Shown here: positions 1 to 9,491 of the stretch, piece after piece
Layout: each line of letters begins with the position of its first letter
Position numbering within the stretch: position 1 is the stretch's first letter
Source of the DNA: an uncultured Oscillospiraceae bacterium
GTDB lineage: Bacteria; Bacillota; Clostridia; Oscillospirales; Oscillospiraceae
Direction: 5' to 3'
Length of the DNA: 64,000 bases
Assembly: GCA_944387285.1 (NCBI GenBank)
Contig: CALXEH010000004.1
Location: 1-64,000 of the forward strand
Notes under the pieces: generated by a model
The model's database searches: none
Seen by the model: only the letters and a program-made list of their open reading frames with translations
Told to the model about the DNA's origin: nothing
Position numbers and translations under genes: made by a program

Positions 1-516
1 GCCAATGACGGCGAGGCCGAAGCCGCTCGCGATGTCGCTTAAGCTGCCGGAGATATAGCTGTCCGCTATGCTCAGGTCCTTAACCGTGCCGCCGCTGCCG
101 ACATATCCGAACAGACCGGCGTAGACATCTTCGCTGTTGCTGGTGCTTTTAATATCAACATACAGTCCTCTGATGGTGTGGCCCTGGCCGTCGAAGGTGC
201 CGGTATAGCGCTTGCTGCTGCTGCCGATGGGCGTCAATTCGCGGAGGTTGGTGCCGCCGTTGAGGCCGCCGTCCTCGTCCAACACGTTTTCGTTGATGGT
301 GATGTCCGCCGTCAGCTTGGCGTTGGCGTCGTTATCGCCGTTGTTTACTTCCTGTGCGAACCAGTAGAGCTCCTGCACGGTGCTGATCTGGTAGGGGTCA
401 GTCACCGTGCCGCTGCCTGCGGGCTGCGTCGGCTCCGACGCCGCGGACGCGCCGACGATGAGCAGGGCGCAGGCCAGCGCGGTCAGAAGCGCAAGCCTGA
501 ACAGTTTTTTCTTCAT
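1..516 (-). CDS. Secreted GLUG-repeat-like protein, partial (3' end outside window)
   Basis: An open frame of 172 codons runs from ATG at 516 off the left edge of the window. The first 26 residues form a clear Sec signal peptide: MKKK, a hydrophobic core, then ASA-A. Downstream the frame reads DPYQISTVQELYWFAQEVN, ADITIN, GTFDGQGHTIRGLYVD and AGLFGYVGSGGTVKDLSIA. These are the hallmarks of the beta-helical GLUG-type repeat in surface or secreted proteins of gut Gram-positives. A ribosome site (GGGAGG) sits 9-10 bases upstream of the ATG. The function beyond being an extracellular repeat or adhesin-like protein is unknown, and the C-terminus, where a cell-wall anchor would lie, is not visible. 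Confidence 0.8.
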   Translation of the reverse strand, partial: MKKKLFRLALLTALACALLIVGASAASEPTQPAGSGTVTDPYQISTVQELYWFAQEVNNGDNDANAKLTADITINENVLDEDGGLNGGTNLRELTPIGSSSKRYTGTFDGQGHTIRGLYVDIKSTSNSEDVYAGLFGYVGSGGTVKDLSIADSYISGSLSDIASGFGLAVIG

Positions 517-566
517 TTATCTCGCCTCCCATGTTTGCAGGGCTTGTCGTTTTTTGCTTTGTTTGC

Positions 567-595
567 AAAAAACGGGCGCGAGGTACCTCGCGCCC
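567..595 (-). terminator. Perfect 22-bp palindrome plus T6 (terminator or 5' leader hairpin)
   Basis: Bases 574-584 and 585-595 are perfect reverse complements (GGGCGCGAGGT / ACCTCGCGCCC). On the minus strand they are followed by GTTTTTT, an intrinsic-terminator layout. It lies only 58 bases before the secreted-protein start and just after a TATAAT box (602-607), so it may act as an attenuator or stabilising 5' hairpin rather than as a second eno terminator. Confidence 0.6.
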
Positions 596-601
596 TTATA
601 C

Positions 602-628
602 ATTATATTCTATTTTCCAGTCGCGCAA
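602..628 (-). promoter_or_regulatory. Weak promoter candidate for the secreted protein
   Basis: The minus strand has a perfect TATAAT (602-607) with TTGCGC (623-628) upstream at a short 15-base spacing. It lies between two hairpins, so it is the only visible promoter that could serve the gene at 516. The short spacer keeps confidence low. Confidence 0.4.
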
Positions 629-633
629 GACCC

Positions 634-666
634 TAAAAAGCGCCCCGGATGCGGCGCATCCGGGGC
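634..666 (-). terminator. Terminator of the glycolytic operon
   Basis: Arms 642-652 and 656-666 (GCCCCGGATGC / GCATCCGGGGC) form an 11-bp stem with a GCC loop. On the minus strand it is followed by GCTTTTTAGG. It lies 17 bases after the eno stop. Confidence 0.9.
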
Positions 667-682
667 ATTGGACTCGATTTTC

Positions 683-1999
<1,317 letters not shown>

Positions 2000-2020
2000 T
2001 TACAATAAGTTTTATTGGAC

Positions 2021-3547
2021 TCACTTTTCAATGAGGGATACGCCTGTCATTTCCTTCGGCGCGGGCAGGCCCATCAGCTCCAGCAGCGTCGGCGCGATGT
2101 CCGCCAGCCGGCCGCCTTCCCTGAGCTTCATGTCCTCCGTGCCCACGATTATGAAGGGCACCGGGTTCGTGGTATGCGCCGTGTTCGGGCTGCCGTCGGG
2201 CTCGACCATGCGGTCGGCGTTGCCGTGGTCCGCGGTCACCGCCAGCGCGATGCCGTTGCGCTTGGCGCATTCCACGACCTCGCCCAGGCATTTGTCCACC
2301 GTCTCCACAGCCGTTATCGCCGCAGAGGTCACGCCCGTATGCCCGACCATGTCGCAGTTGGCAAAGTTGCACACATACAGGCCGCAGCCGCCCTCGTCCA
2401 TCCGGGCCACGAGCTTGTCCTTGACCTCCACCGCGCTCATCTGCGGGATGAGGTCATAGGTCGCAAACTCCTTCGGCGAAGGCACCAGTACGCGCTCCTC
2501 GCCCTCGTACTGCTTCTCAACGCCGCCGTTCAGGAAGAAGGTGACGTGCGCGTACTTCTCCGTCTCAGCCACGCGGAACTGCCGTATGCCGAGGCTGCTC
2601 ACATACTCGCCTATCGTGCCCTCCAGGTGCTCCGGCGGATACGCGATGGGCAGGGTCAGCGCCGCGTCGTACTGCGCAGTGCAGACGTAGGAGAGCTCCA
2701 GCTCCTCGCAGTTCATCTGCGCGCCCTCGGGCAGGTTGCCCGTCAGCGCCCAGGTCATCTCCCTGGCCCTGTCGGGGCGGAAGTTCATGAAGATGACGCT
2801 GTCGCCCGTGTGGATGGTGCCCGCCTTGTCGCAGACCACCGGCTCCACGAACTCGTCCGTCACGTCGTTGGCGTAGCTCGCCTCGACCGCCTCCACCGGG
2901 CCCTTCGCAGGCACGCCGATGCCGCGCACGATGGCGTCGTAGCCCTTCTGCAGGCGCTCCCAGCGCTTGTCGCGGTCCATGCCCCAGAAGCGGCCCTGGA
3001 TGGTGGCTATCTTGCAGTTGCCGAGCTTCTCGCACTCGTCCTGCAGCTGCTTTACATAGCCCGCGCCCGTCTTCGGGCCCACGTCGCGCCCGTCCAGGAA
3101 GCAGTGGACGTACACACGCGGCAGGCCGCGGCGCTTGGCCATCTCCAGTATCGCAAAAATATGCTTGATGTGGCTGTGCACGCCGCCGTCGGACAGCAGG
3201 CCCAGCACATGCAGCGCGCCGCCGCCGGCAAGCGCGTCGTCCATGGCCTTTATATAGGCCGGGTTCTCGAAAAAGCTGCCGTCGTTCACGGCGTTAGTTA
3301 TCTTGGGCAGGTCCTGATACACCACGCGGCCCGCGCCGATGTTGGTGTGGCCGACCTCCGAGTTGCCCATCTGGCCCTCGGGCAGGCCCACGTCCAGGCC
3401 GGAGGCCGAAAGCTCGGTATGCGGGCAGCAGGCCAGCAGCTTGTCCATCACCGGGGTCTTGGCTTCCCAGATCGCGTTGCCGGGGCCGGGGACGCCGATG
3501 CCGTAACCGTCGAGTATCAGCAGCGCGGCGGGCCTTATCTTATCCAT
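2021..3547 (-). CDS. gpmI: 2,3-bisphosphoglycerate-independent phosphoglycerate mutase
   Basis: The protein has 508 residues, the usual length for the Mn-dependent, cofactor-independent mutase that interconverts 3- and 2-phosphoglycerate. It begins RPAALLILDGYGIG (metal ligand Asp13) and has the nucleophile serine in MGNSEVGHTNIGAGR (Ser63). The C-terminal alkaline-phosphatase-like metal motifs VGHTG and VTADHGNADRM are present. The start ATG lies inside the last codons of tpiA (13-base overlap), with GGAGG supplied by the end of tpiA, which suggests translational coupling. It belongs to the same operon as pgk, tpiA and eno. Confidence 0.97.
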   Translation of the reverse strand: MDKIRPAALLILDGYGIGVPGPGNAIWEAKTPVMDKLLACCPHTELSASGLDVGLPEGQMGNSEVGHTNIGAGRVVYQDLPKITNAVNDGSFFENPAYIKAMDDALAGGGALHVLGLLSDGGVHSHIKHIFAILEMAKRRGLPRVYVHCFLDGRDVGPKTGAGYVKQLQDECEKLGNCKIATIQGRFWGMDRDKRWERLQKGYDAIVRGIGVPAKGPVEAVEASYANDVTDEFVEPVVCDKAGTIHTGDSVIFMNFRPDRAREMTWALTGNLPEGAQMNCEELELSYVCTAQYDAALTLPIAYPPEHLEGTIGEYVSSLGIRQFRVAETEKYAHVTFFLNGGVEKQYEGEERVLVPSPKEFATYDLIPQMSAVEVKDKLVARMDEGGCGLYVCNFANCDMVGHTGVTSAAITAVETVDKCLGEVVECAKRNGIALAVTADHGNADRMVEPDGSPNTAHTTNPVPFIIVGTEDMKLREGGRLADIAPTLLELMGLPAPKEMTGVSLIEK

Positions 3548-4323
3548 GGCTCCTCCAGCGCGGTGCCGCAGATTATGCGGGCAAAGTCCTGAGGCTTGAG
3601 CGAAGCGCCGCCGATGAGGCCGCCGTCGATATCAGGCTGGGCAAGCAGCTCGTCGCAGTTTTTGGCGTTCATGCTGCCGCCGTAGAGGATGCTCACCGCC
3701 CTGGCGGTGCGGGCGTCGTACATGCCGCGGATGACGCTGCGGATCTCGCAGCAGACTTCCTCCGCCTGCTCGGCGGTCGCCGTGCGGCCAGTGCCGATGG
3801 CCCAGATGGGCTCGTAGGCGATGATGCACTTCTTCACGTCCTTCGCCTCGATGCCGGCAAGCGCCGCCTTGACCTGGTAGTCAACGTACTCCATGGTCAG
3901 GCCCTTCTCGCGCTGATCCAGGCTCTCACCCACGCAGATGATCGGGGTGATGCCGGCGGCAAGGAGGTTCTTCGCCTTGGTGTTGACCATGGCGTCAGTC
4001 TCGGCGTGGTACTCGCGCCTCTCGCTGTGGCCCACGATGCAGTACTTCACGCCCAGGTCGGCCAGCATCGGGGCCGCGACCTCGCCGGTGTAGGCACCGG
4101 AATCGTGCACGGACACGTCCTGCGCGCCATAGGCCAGACGGCTGTCCCTGATGGCCTTCGACGCCGCCGGGATGAGCGGGTACGGCACGCACAGCACCGT
4201 CTCGCAGCTCTTGGTCTTCGGCATCATGCCGCGCAGCTCCTCAACAAAGGGCTTGACCTCCGAGGCCAGCTTGTTCATCTTCCAGTTGCCGGCTATGACT
4301 GTCTTGCGGTATTTTCTGTTCAT
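3535..4323 (-). CDS. tpiA: Triosephosphate isomerase
   Basis: The 262-residue protein is slightly longer than the typical 250. It interconverts dihydroxyacetone phosphate and glyceraldehyde 3-phosphate. It shows the substrate-binding GNWKMNK (Asn13, Lys15), the catalytic His99 in IVGHSERREYH and the catalytic Glu171 in AYEPIWAIGTG. The phosphate loop near the C-terminus reads YGGSMNAKN and GGLIGGASLKPQDF. The gene follows pgk by 12 bases and overlaps gpmI. Confidence 0.98.
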   Translation of the reverse strand: MNRKYRKTVIAGNWKMNKLASEVKPFVEELRGMMPKTKSCETVLCVPYPLIPAASKAIRDSRLAYGAQDVSVHDSGAYTGEVAAPMLADLGVKYCIVGHSERREYHAETDAMVNTKAKNLLAAGITPIICVGESLDQREKGLTMEYVDYQVKAALAGIEAKDVKKCIIAYEPIWAIGTGRTATAEQAEEVCCEIRSVIRGMYDARTARAVSILYGGSMNAKNCDELLAQPDIDGGLIGGASLKPQDFARIICGTALEEPWIR

Positions 4324-4335
4324 CTTGTTCGCTCC

Positions 4336-5526
4336 TTATTTGTCAAGCAGGCAGGCGACGCCGGGCAGCTCCAGGCCCTCGAGGAACTCGAGCGAAGCGC
4401 CGCCGCCGGTGCTGATGTGGGTGATCTTGTCGGCCTGGCCGCTCTTCTCCACCGCAGAGGCGGAGTCGCCGCCGCCGATTATCGTCACGGCGCCGGAATT
4501 CGCAACGGCTTCGGCCATCTTCCAGGTGCCGTTGGCAAAGGCCGGGAACTCAAACACGCCCATGGGCCCGTTCCACACGATGGTGCCCGCGCCCTTCACG
4601 GCCTCGCAGTACAGCTCCACCGTCTTGGGGCCGATGTCCATGCCCATGAGATCCTCGGGGATGTCCTCGCCAGCCTCGACAGGGGCGGCGTCCTTCGCAA
4701 ACTCGGCAGCGCAGACGCTGTCCACGGGCAGCAGCAGCTTCACGCCCTTCGCCGCGGCCTTGTCCATCATTTCCTTCGCGTACTCGACCCTGTCGGCCTC
4801 CAGCAGGCTCTTGCCTATCGTGTGGCCCTGGGCCAGCTTGAAGGTATAGGCCATGCCGCCGCCGACGATGATGGTGTCGGCCTTCTCGAGCAGGTTGTTG
4901 ATGACGCCGATCTTGTCGCTGACCTTCGCGCCGCCGAGGATAGCCACAAACGGCCTCGCAGGGTCGCTCAGCGCCTTGCCCATGACGGAGATCTCCTTCT
5001 CCACCAGGAAGCCCGCATACGCCGGCAGGAAGGCCGCGACGCCCGCCGTGGAGGCGTGGGCCCTGTGCACCGTACCGAAAGCATCGGACACATACACGTC
5101 CGCCATCTTCGCCAGCTCCTCGGCGAAGTCGGCGCCGTTCTTCTCCTCACGCTTGTCGAAGCGCAGGTTCTCAAGCAGCAGCAGCTGGCCCGGCTGCAGG
5201 GCCGCGGCCTTCGCCTTGGCGTCCTCGCCGATGATGTCCTTCGCAAATATGACCTCCATGCCCAGCAGCTCGGAAAGCCTCTTGGCAACAGGGGCCAGGC
5301 TCAGGCTGGTCTTCCACTCGCCCTTCGGCTTGCCCAGGTGCGAGCAGGCTATGACGGCAGCGCCGTTCTCAAGCAGATACTTAATGGTCGGCAGAGCGGC
5401 GACGATGCGCTTGTCGCTCGTGATCTCGCCCGTCTCCTTGTTCTGGGGAACATTGAAATCGCAGCGCAGAAGCACCTTTTTGCCGTGGGGATCGAAATCC
5501 GTGACCGTCTTCTTGTTGTAATTCAT
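4336..5526 (-). CDS. pgk: Phosphoglycerate kinase
   Basis: The protein has 396 residues, normal for bacterial PGK, and makes ATP from 1,3-bisphosphoglycerate. Signatures in order: [11 protein letters not shown] at the N-terminus, [41 protein letters not shown], and the nucleotide-binding end GGGDSASAV and [14 protein letters not shown]. Its ATG overlaps the trmL stop in an ATGA arrangement. The usual upstream partner gapA is absent and its place is taken by trmL. Confidence 0.98.
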   Translation of the reverse strand: MNYNKKTVTDFDPHGKKVLLRCDFNVPQNKETGEITSDKRIVAALPTIKYLLENGAAVIACSHLGKPKGEWKTSLSLAPVAKRLSELLGMEVIFAKDIIGEDAKAKAAALQPGQLLLLENLRFDKREEKNGADFAEELAKMADVYVSDAFGTVHRAHASTAGVAAFLPAYAGFLVEKEISVMGKALSDPARPFVAILGGAKVSDKIGVINNLLEKADTIIVGGGMAYTFKLAQGHTIGKSLLEADRVEYAKEMMDKAAAKGVKLLLPVDSVCAAEFAKDAAPVEAGEDIPEDLMGMDIGPKTVELYCEAVKGAGTIVWNGPMGVFEFPAFANGTWKMAEAVANSGAVTIIGGGDSASAVEKSGQADKITHISTGGGASLEFLEGLELPGVACLLDK

Positions 5527-6017
5527 TCTGATTCCTCCTGTTTCATATTTCCGTAGTCTTTTAAGCCCTTGAATCCCTGCTGCCTCAGCGCCTCATACGT
5601 CAGTACGGCCGCCGCGTTCGACAGGTTGAGGCTCCTCGCCTCGGAGATCATGGGAATTCGCACACATTTATCGCGGTATCTCTCTCTGAGCCATTCGGGC
5701 AGGCCCGCGGTCTCCTTCCCGAACATCAGGGTAACGTCCCCGCTCCAGTCGCAGTCGACGTAGCTCCTCGGGGCCTTCGTCGTCGTCAGCCAGAGGCCCT
5801 CGTCGCCGTTCAGCCTGAAATATTGCTCGATATTGTCGTACACCCGGATGTCTACCAGATACCAGTAGTCCAGGCCCGCGCGCTTCACCGCGCTGTCCGA
5901 TATGTCAAAGCCCAGCGGCTTTATCAAATGCAGCCGCGCCCCGGTACAGGCACAGGTGCGCGCTATCGCCCCGGTGTTGTTCGGGATCTCCGGCTCAACG
6001 AGCACAATATCGACCAT
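5523..6017 (-). CDS. trmL: tRNA (cytidine(34)-2'-O)-methyltransferase TrmL
   Basis: A SPOUT-family methyltransferase of 164 residues that methylates the wobble ribose of certain leucine tRNAs using S-adenosylmethionine. Seen: [20 protein letters not shown] at the start, [13 protein letters not shown] (knot motif 2) and IPM followed by [19 protein letters not shown] (motif 3). I chose ATG 6017 because GGAGG lies 9 bases before it and homology begins there; the ATG at 6056 has no ribosome site. It is the first gene of the glycolytic operon and overlaps pgk by four bases. Confidence 0.92.
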   Translation of the reverse strand: MVDIVLVEPEIPNNTGAIARTCACTGARLHLIKPLGFDISDSAVKRAGLDYWYLVDIRVYDNIEQYFRLNGDEGLWLTTTKAPRSYVDCDWSGDVTLMFGKETAGLPEWLRERYRDKCVRIPMISEARSLNLSNAAAVLTYEALRQQGFKGLKDYGNMKQEESE

Positions 6018-6080
6018 CCGGCCGCGCCTCCAGCTTGTTACATACGTTTGTGTCATTACCCATAATTTTTGACCGAGGAC

Positions 6081-6109
6081 ATTTTACTACCATACTTACA
6101 ATTTTACAA
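6081..6109 (-). promoter_or_regulatory. Promoter of trmL-pgk-tpiA-gpmI-eno
   Basis: The minus strand carries TTGTAA (6104-6109), a 17-base spacer and TAAAAT (6081-6086) in an AT-rich stretch, 64 bases upstream of the trmL start. Confidence 0.65.
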
Positions 6110-6180
6110 TACCAATAATGCCGTAAAAACATATTTTTTGATTAATTTTTTGTAAAATCCGTCATATAAAGTGTGCGATA

Positions 6181-6209
6181 TTGAATCCGGCAGGGAAATG
6201 GCTTATAAT
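6181..6209 (+). promoter_or_regulatory. Promoter of the GT2 / radical SAM genes
   Basis: TTGAAT (6181-6186), a 17-base spacer and a perfect TATAAT (6204-6209) precede the glycosyltransferase. The box lies downstream of an apparent earlier start at 6171, which supports the start at 6264. Confidence 0.7.
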
Positions 6210-6263
6210 GAGGCTGCAAAAAAGGCCCTTCGGTTCGCGGAGCGGCCCATTTTGGAGGAAGAC

Positions 6264-7016
6264 ATGGAGAAATACTTTATCCTAGTACCCTGCTATAACG
6301 AAGAGGAGGTCCTGCCCGAGACCATGAAGCGGCTGGGCGAAAAGCTCCTCTCGCTCGAGGAGCGCGGCCTCGCCTCCGATGACAGCCGCATCCTCTTTGT
6401 TGACGACGGCTCCGCCGACCGCACCTGGGAAATGATCAAACAGGCCCACGAGGCCTATCCCATCTTCACCGGCCTCTCCCTCGACCGCAACCGCGGGCAT
6501 CAGACCGCGCTCACCGAGGGGCTCATGGCCGCCAGGGCCGAGCGCGCCGTCTCCGTTTCCATAGACGCCGACCTGCAGGACGACGTGGACGCCATAGACG
6601 AGATGGCGCAAAAGCGCAGCGACGGGGCGCACATCGTCTGCGGCGTGCGTGCCAGCCGGGAGACGGACACCTTCCTGAAGCGCTCCACCGCCAGGGCTTA
6701 CTATAAAATAATGCGCTTCTTCGGCTCCGACCTCATCTACGACCACGCAGACTTCCGGCTCATGGGCCCCGAGGCCCTGGACAAGCTGGCCCTCTACCAC
6801 GGCGACGACCTCTTCCTGCGCGGGCTCATCACCCGCCTCGGCTTCCCCTGCGAGACGGTGAGCTACGACAGGGCCGAGCGCTTCGCCGGCGAGAGCAAGT
6901 ACACGCTCAAGAAGATGCTCAAGCTCGCCCTCAAGGGCATGGAGAGCGGGCGCATGAAGCCCCTGAGCGTCCCGCGCGAGCCCTACGGCCACACGAGGGA
7001 GGCGCTGGAGTTTTGA
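6264..7016 (+). CDS. GT2 glycosyltransferase, GtrB/DPM1-like without membrane domain
   Basis: A 250-residue family 2 glycosyltransferase. It has the nucleotide-sugar fold start ILVPCYNEEEVLPETM, VDDGSADRTW, DRNRGHQTALTEGL and the metal-binding SIDADLQDD. The later segment FLKRSTARAYYKIMRFFGS, HADFRLM and KYTLKKMLKLALKGMESG matches polyprenyl-phosphate glycosyltransferases of the GtrB/DPM1 type. Those enzymes normally continue into two C-terminal membrane helices; here the protein stops about 20 residues after KMLKLALKG, so it appears soluble. ATG 6264 has GGAGG six bases upstream and follows a TATAAT promoter. The acceptor is unknown. The next gene overlaps its stop (TTGA). Confidence 0.85.
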   Translation: MEKYFILVPCYNEEEVLPETMKRLGEKLLSLEERGLASDDSRILFVDDGSADRTWEMIKQAHEAYPIFTGLSLDRNRGHQTALTEGLMAARAERAVSVSIDADLQDDVDAIDEMAQKRSDGAHIVCGVRASRETDTFLKRSTARAYYKIMRFFGSDLIYDHADFRLMGPEALDKLALYHGDDLFLRGLITRLGFPCETVSYDRAERFAGESKYTLKKMLKLALKGMESGRMKPLSVPREPYGHTREALEF

Positions 7017-7897
7017 GCGCCTGCCATGACTGCCCGCGACACTGCGGGGCTGCGCGCGAGGACGGCGCGCAGGGCCGCTGCCGCTCGGGATATCTGCCCC
7101 GCGCCGCCAGGGCCGCGGCGCACTTCGGCGAGGAGCCCTGCATCAGCGGCACGCGCGGCAGCGGCACCATCTTCTTCACCGGCTGCGCCCTGGGCTGCGT
7201 CTACTGCCAGAACCACGAGATAGCTTCCGGCGGAGGCGTGGAGCTCACCGTGCCCAAACTGCGCGACACCATGCTCCGCCTGCGCGACACAGGCGTGCAC
7301 AACATCAGCCTCGTCACCGGCTCGCACTTCGTGCGGCCCATCGCCGAGGCGCTGTCCGGGCTGGAGCTCGGCATCCCCGTCGTGTGGAACAGCTCGGGCT
7401 ACGAGAGCGTCGGGACGCTCAAAATGCTCGAGGGCCTCGTGCAGATATACATGCCGGACTTCAAGTACTCCCTGCCCGGGCCGGCAAAGCGCTACTCCGA
7501 CGCGCCGGATTACCCCGAGGTCGCGGCGGCCGCGATACTCGAGATGTTCCGCCAGGTCGGGGTCTACCGCATGGACGAGGACGAGATCCTGCAGTCGGGC
7601 GTGCTCATCCGGCACCTTATACTGCCGGGGCAGCTCGAAAACTCGCGCGGGGTCATCGACTGGGTGGCCGGGCACTTCCCCATGGGCGGGGTGCTGTTTT
7701 CGCTCATGGGCCAGTACACGCCGATGCCGGGCGTCGCGGAGCGCTTCCCGGAACTTGGCAGGACCGTGACCGAGGCTGAATCGAACATGCTCTACGAGTA
7801 TCTGCTCGAGTGCGGCATAGAGGACGGCTACTGGCAGGAGCCCGAGGCCGCCGGCGAGGACATGATACCCGCCTTCAACGGCACGGGTTTGGATTGA
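7013..7897 (+). CDS. Radical SAM protein, PflA/PflX-like
   Basis: This 294-residue protein belongs to the pyruvate-formate-lyase-activating-enzyme-like radical SAM family (COG1313 type). The radical SAM cysteines are in FFTGCALGCVYCQNHE, a CxxxCxxC motif binding the [4Fe-4S] cluster that cleaves S-adenosylmethionine. An N-terminal cysteine set CHDCPRHCG and a further CRSGY are also typical. The start is TTG at 7013 overlapping the upstream stop, with GGGAGG ten bases before, so expression is probably coupled to the glycosyltransferase. The substrate is not predictable; no glycyl-radical enzyme lies nearby. Confidence 0.85.
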   Translation: MSACHDCPRHCGAAREDGAQGRCRSGYLPRAARAAAHFGEEPCISGTRGSGTIFFTGCALGCVYCQNHEIASGGGVELTVPKLRDTMLRLRDTGVHNISLVTGSHFVRPIAEALSGLELGIPVVWNSSGYESVGTLKMLEGLVQIYMPDFKYSLPGPAKRYSDAPDYPEVAAAAILEMFRQVGVYRMDEDEILQSGVLIRHLILPGQLENSRGVIDWVAGHFPMGGVLFSLMGQYTPMPGVAERFPELGRTVTEAESNMLYEYLLECGIEDGYWQEPEAAGEDMIPAFNGTGLD

Positions 7898-7922
7898 CAA
7901 ATCCGGCCAATGGGTTTTTAAT
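7894..7922 (+). promoter_or_regulatory. Promoter of the 2-hydroxy-acid oxidase gene
   Basis: TTGACA (7894-7899, overlapping the upstream stop codon), a 17-base spacer and TTTAAT (7917-7922). The gene starts 41 bases later behind GGAGG. Confidence 0.6.
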
Positions 7923-7963
7923 TGAGGTAATTGGTACAATTATTGATAATTGGAGGAAATGAC

Positions 7964-8986
7964 ATGGATTACAAGGAAGTTCTCGAGAAGGCGCGCGGCA
8001 ACATAGGCCCCTACTGCAAGGCCTGTCCCGTGTGCAACGGCAAGGCCTGCGGCAACTCCATGCCCGGCCCCGGCTCGAAGGGCCCCGGCAACGGCGCCGC
8101 CCGCAACTACGACGCCTGGCAGAAGATCTTCGTGAACATGGACACCATCTGCTCCAACGCGACTCCGGACACGAGCTTCAAGCTCTTTGGGCGCGAGTTC
8201 GGCCTGCCCATCTTCACCGCCCCCATCGGCGCCCTGCCCATGCACTACAGCGACGCCTACGACGACTTTGCCTATAACGACATCCTCATCCCCACGGCTG
8301 TGGAGTGCGGCTCCGCCTCCTTCACCGGCGACGGCGTGGACCCCGAGATCATGAAGCGCTCCGTTGCGGCCATGGTCAAGGTCGGCGGCGTAGGCGTGCC
8401 CACCATCAAGCCCTGGAACAACGAGGCAGTGTTTGAAAAGCTCGACATCCTCAACGAGCAGGGCATCTTCGCCGCCGCCATGGACATCGACGGCGCGGGC
8501 CTGCCCTTCCTCAAGGCCATGAACCCGAATGCGGGCTCCAAGCCCGTGGCCGACCTCAAGGCCGTCATCGACTACGCCAAAATGCCCTTCATCGTCAAAG
8601 GCATCATGACCGTCGCCGGCGCGGAGAAGGCCGTCGAGGCCGGCGCTGCCGGCATCGTCGTCTCCAACCACGGCGGGCGCGTCCTCGGCCAGACCAGGGC
8701 CACGGCCGACGTGCTGCCCGACATCGCCAAGGCTGTCGGCGGCAAGTGCGTCATCTTTGTCGACGGCGGCATCAGGACCGGAGTGGACGTGTTCAAGGCC
8801 CTTGCCCTGGGCGCCGACGCGGTGCTCATCGGCCGCCCCTTCGTGCCCGCAGTCTACGGCGGCGAGGCCGAGGGCGCAAAGCTGCTCTTCGCCAAGCTCA
8901 AGGCCGAGCTCGTGGACACGATGACCATGTGCGGCGCGCACACGCTCGGCGAGATCACGGCCGAAAAGGTCTACATAGAAAAATAA
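7964..8986 (+). CDS. FMN-dependent alpha-hydroxy-acid oxidising protein
   Basis: A 340-residue TIM-barrel flavoenzyme of the lactate oxidase / glycolate oxidase / LldD family, which oxidises L-2-hydroxy acids to 2-keto acids. Near the C-terminus IVVSNHGGRVLGQ carries the catalytic His and the substrate-binding Arg, and FVDGGIRTGVDVFKALALGA with LIGRPFV forms the FMN phosphate site. The N-terminus has a cysteine-rich segment CKACPVCNGKACGN not found in classic aerobic oxidases but common in clostridial members, so the electron acceptor may not be oxygen. Start ATG 7964 is set by GGAGG at 7952. It is monocistronic and ends at a bidirectional terminator. Confidence 0.85.
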   Translation: MDYKEVLEKARGNIGPYCKACPVCNGKACGNSMPGPGSKGPGNGAARNYDAWQKIFVNMDTICSNATPDTSFKLFGREFGLPIFTAPIGALPMHYSDAYDDFAYNDILIPTAVECGSASFTGDGVDPEIMKRSVAAMVKVGGVGVPTIKPWNNEAVFEKLDILNEQGIFAAAMDIDGAGLPFLKAMNPNAGSKPVADLKAVIDYAKMPFIVKGIMTVAGAEKAVEAGAAGIVVSNHGGRVLGQTRATADVLPDIAKAVGGKCVIFVDGGIRTGVDVFKALALGADAVLIGRPFVPAVYGGEAEGAKLLFAKLKAELVDTMTMCGAHTLGEITAEKVYIEK

Positions 8987-8995
8987 TGCACCCAG

Positions 8996-9040
8996 GCACA
9001 GAAAACCGCCGTCCCGGTGAGGGACGGCGGTTTTCTGTGC
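8996..9040. terminator. Bidirectional terminator, 20-bp stem
   Basis: Arms 8996-9015 and 9021-9040 are perfect complements with a GGTGA loop; AAAA and TTTT runs flank the GC-rich core. It lies between the convergent oxidase and DUF3343 genes. Confidence 0.92.
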
Positions 9041-9048
9041 CTTCGTTC

Positions 9049-9285
9049 TCAAAATGTGCGCAGGGCCCTGTATTCCCCGCCCAGGTCCTCGTAGACCGCT
9101 TCGGTATCGCGGTCGAGGCAGGCGTACTCGGGCTCCTCGGCCTCGTAGCGCACGCAGGTGCCGCAGGAACTCGAGAGCTTGCGCGGCACGGGCGTCATCT
9201 GCGCCCTGAGCCCCTTCGCGCCCAGGCTCCGGCAGCTGCGCAGCGCCGCCAGATGGGTGTGGAAGGTCGCTATGTACAGCCTCAT
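9049..9285 (-). CDS. DUF3343 small protein (putative Se/S carrier-like)
   Basis: A 78-residue protein beginning MRLYIATFHTHLAALRSC and containing RAQMTPVPRKLSSSCGTCVRY. This is the DUF3343 family, small proteins that cluster with sulfur and selenium trafficking genes and are thought to pass Se or S through the conserved SSSCG cysteine. It is the third gene after yedE and tusA, and its ATG overlaps the tusA stop as ATGA. A longer in-frame extension upstream was rejected because it runs through tusA. Direct biochemical function is unproven. Confidence 0.8.
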   Translation of the reverse strand: MRLYIATFHTHLAALRSCRSLGAKGLRAQMTPVPRKLSSSCGTCVRYEAEEPEYACLDRDTEAVYEDLGGEYRALRTF

Positions 9286-9491
9286 TTCTTCAGACTCAGC
9301 CTGAAATCCGCGCCCTCTGCCGCGACATCTACGCTGTAACCCTGGCTCTTGCCGTAGCGAGTCACGTTCTCCACCGAGCACTGGTTGTCCACCAGCACCT
9401 CCAGCGCCTCCGGCTTTTCCGCCGTCACCGCCTTGCGCACCATCACCACGGGTATGGGGCAGCTGTGTCCCCTGGCGTCAACTGTCTTCAC
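9282..9491 (-). CDS. TusA/SirA-like sulfurtransferase (YedF N-terminal-like)
   Basis: A 69-residue TusA-fold protein: TVDARGHSCPIPVVMVRKA contains the CPxP active-site cysteine, followed by the typical LEVLVDNQCSVENVTRYGKSQGY. In selenium-metabolism clusters the partner of YedE is normally YedF, a TusA domain fused to a DsrE-like domain of about 200 residues; here only the TusA part exists. The start is GTG 9491 with GGAGGAGA upstream, overlapping the yedE stop as GTGA, and the stop overlaps the DUF3343 start. All three genes are therefore tightly coupled. Confidence 0.85.
   Translation of the reverse strand: MKTVDARGHSCPIPVVMVRKAVTAEKPEALEVLVDNQCSVENVTRYGKSQGYSVDVAAEGADFRLSLKK

Noticed and set aside
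6171-6263. Longer N-terminus for the GT2 gene from ATG 6171
   Set aside because: This start lies upstream of the TTGAAT-17-TATAAT promoter and the extra residues do not belong to the family; ATG 6264 has GGAGG.
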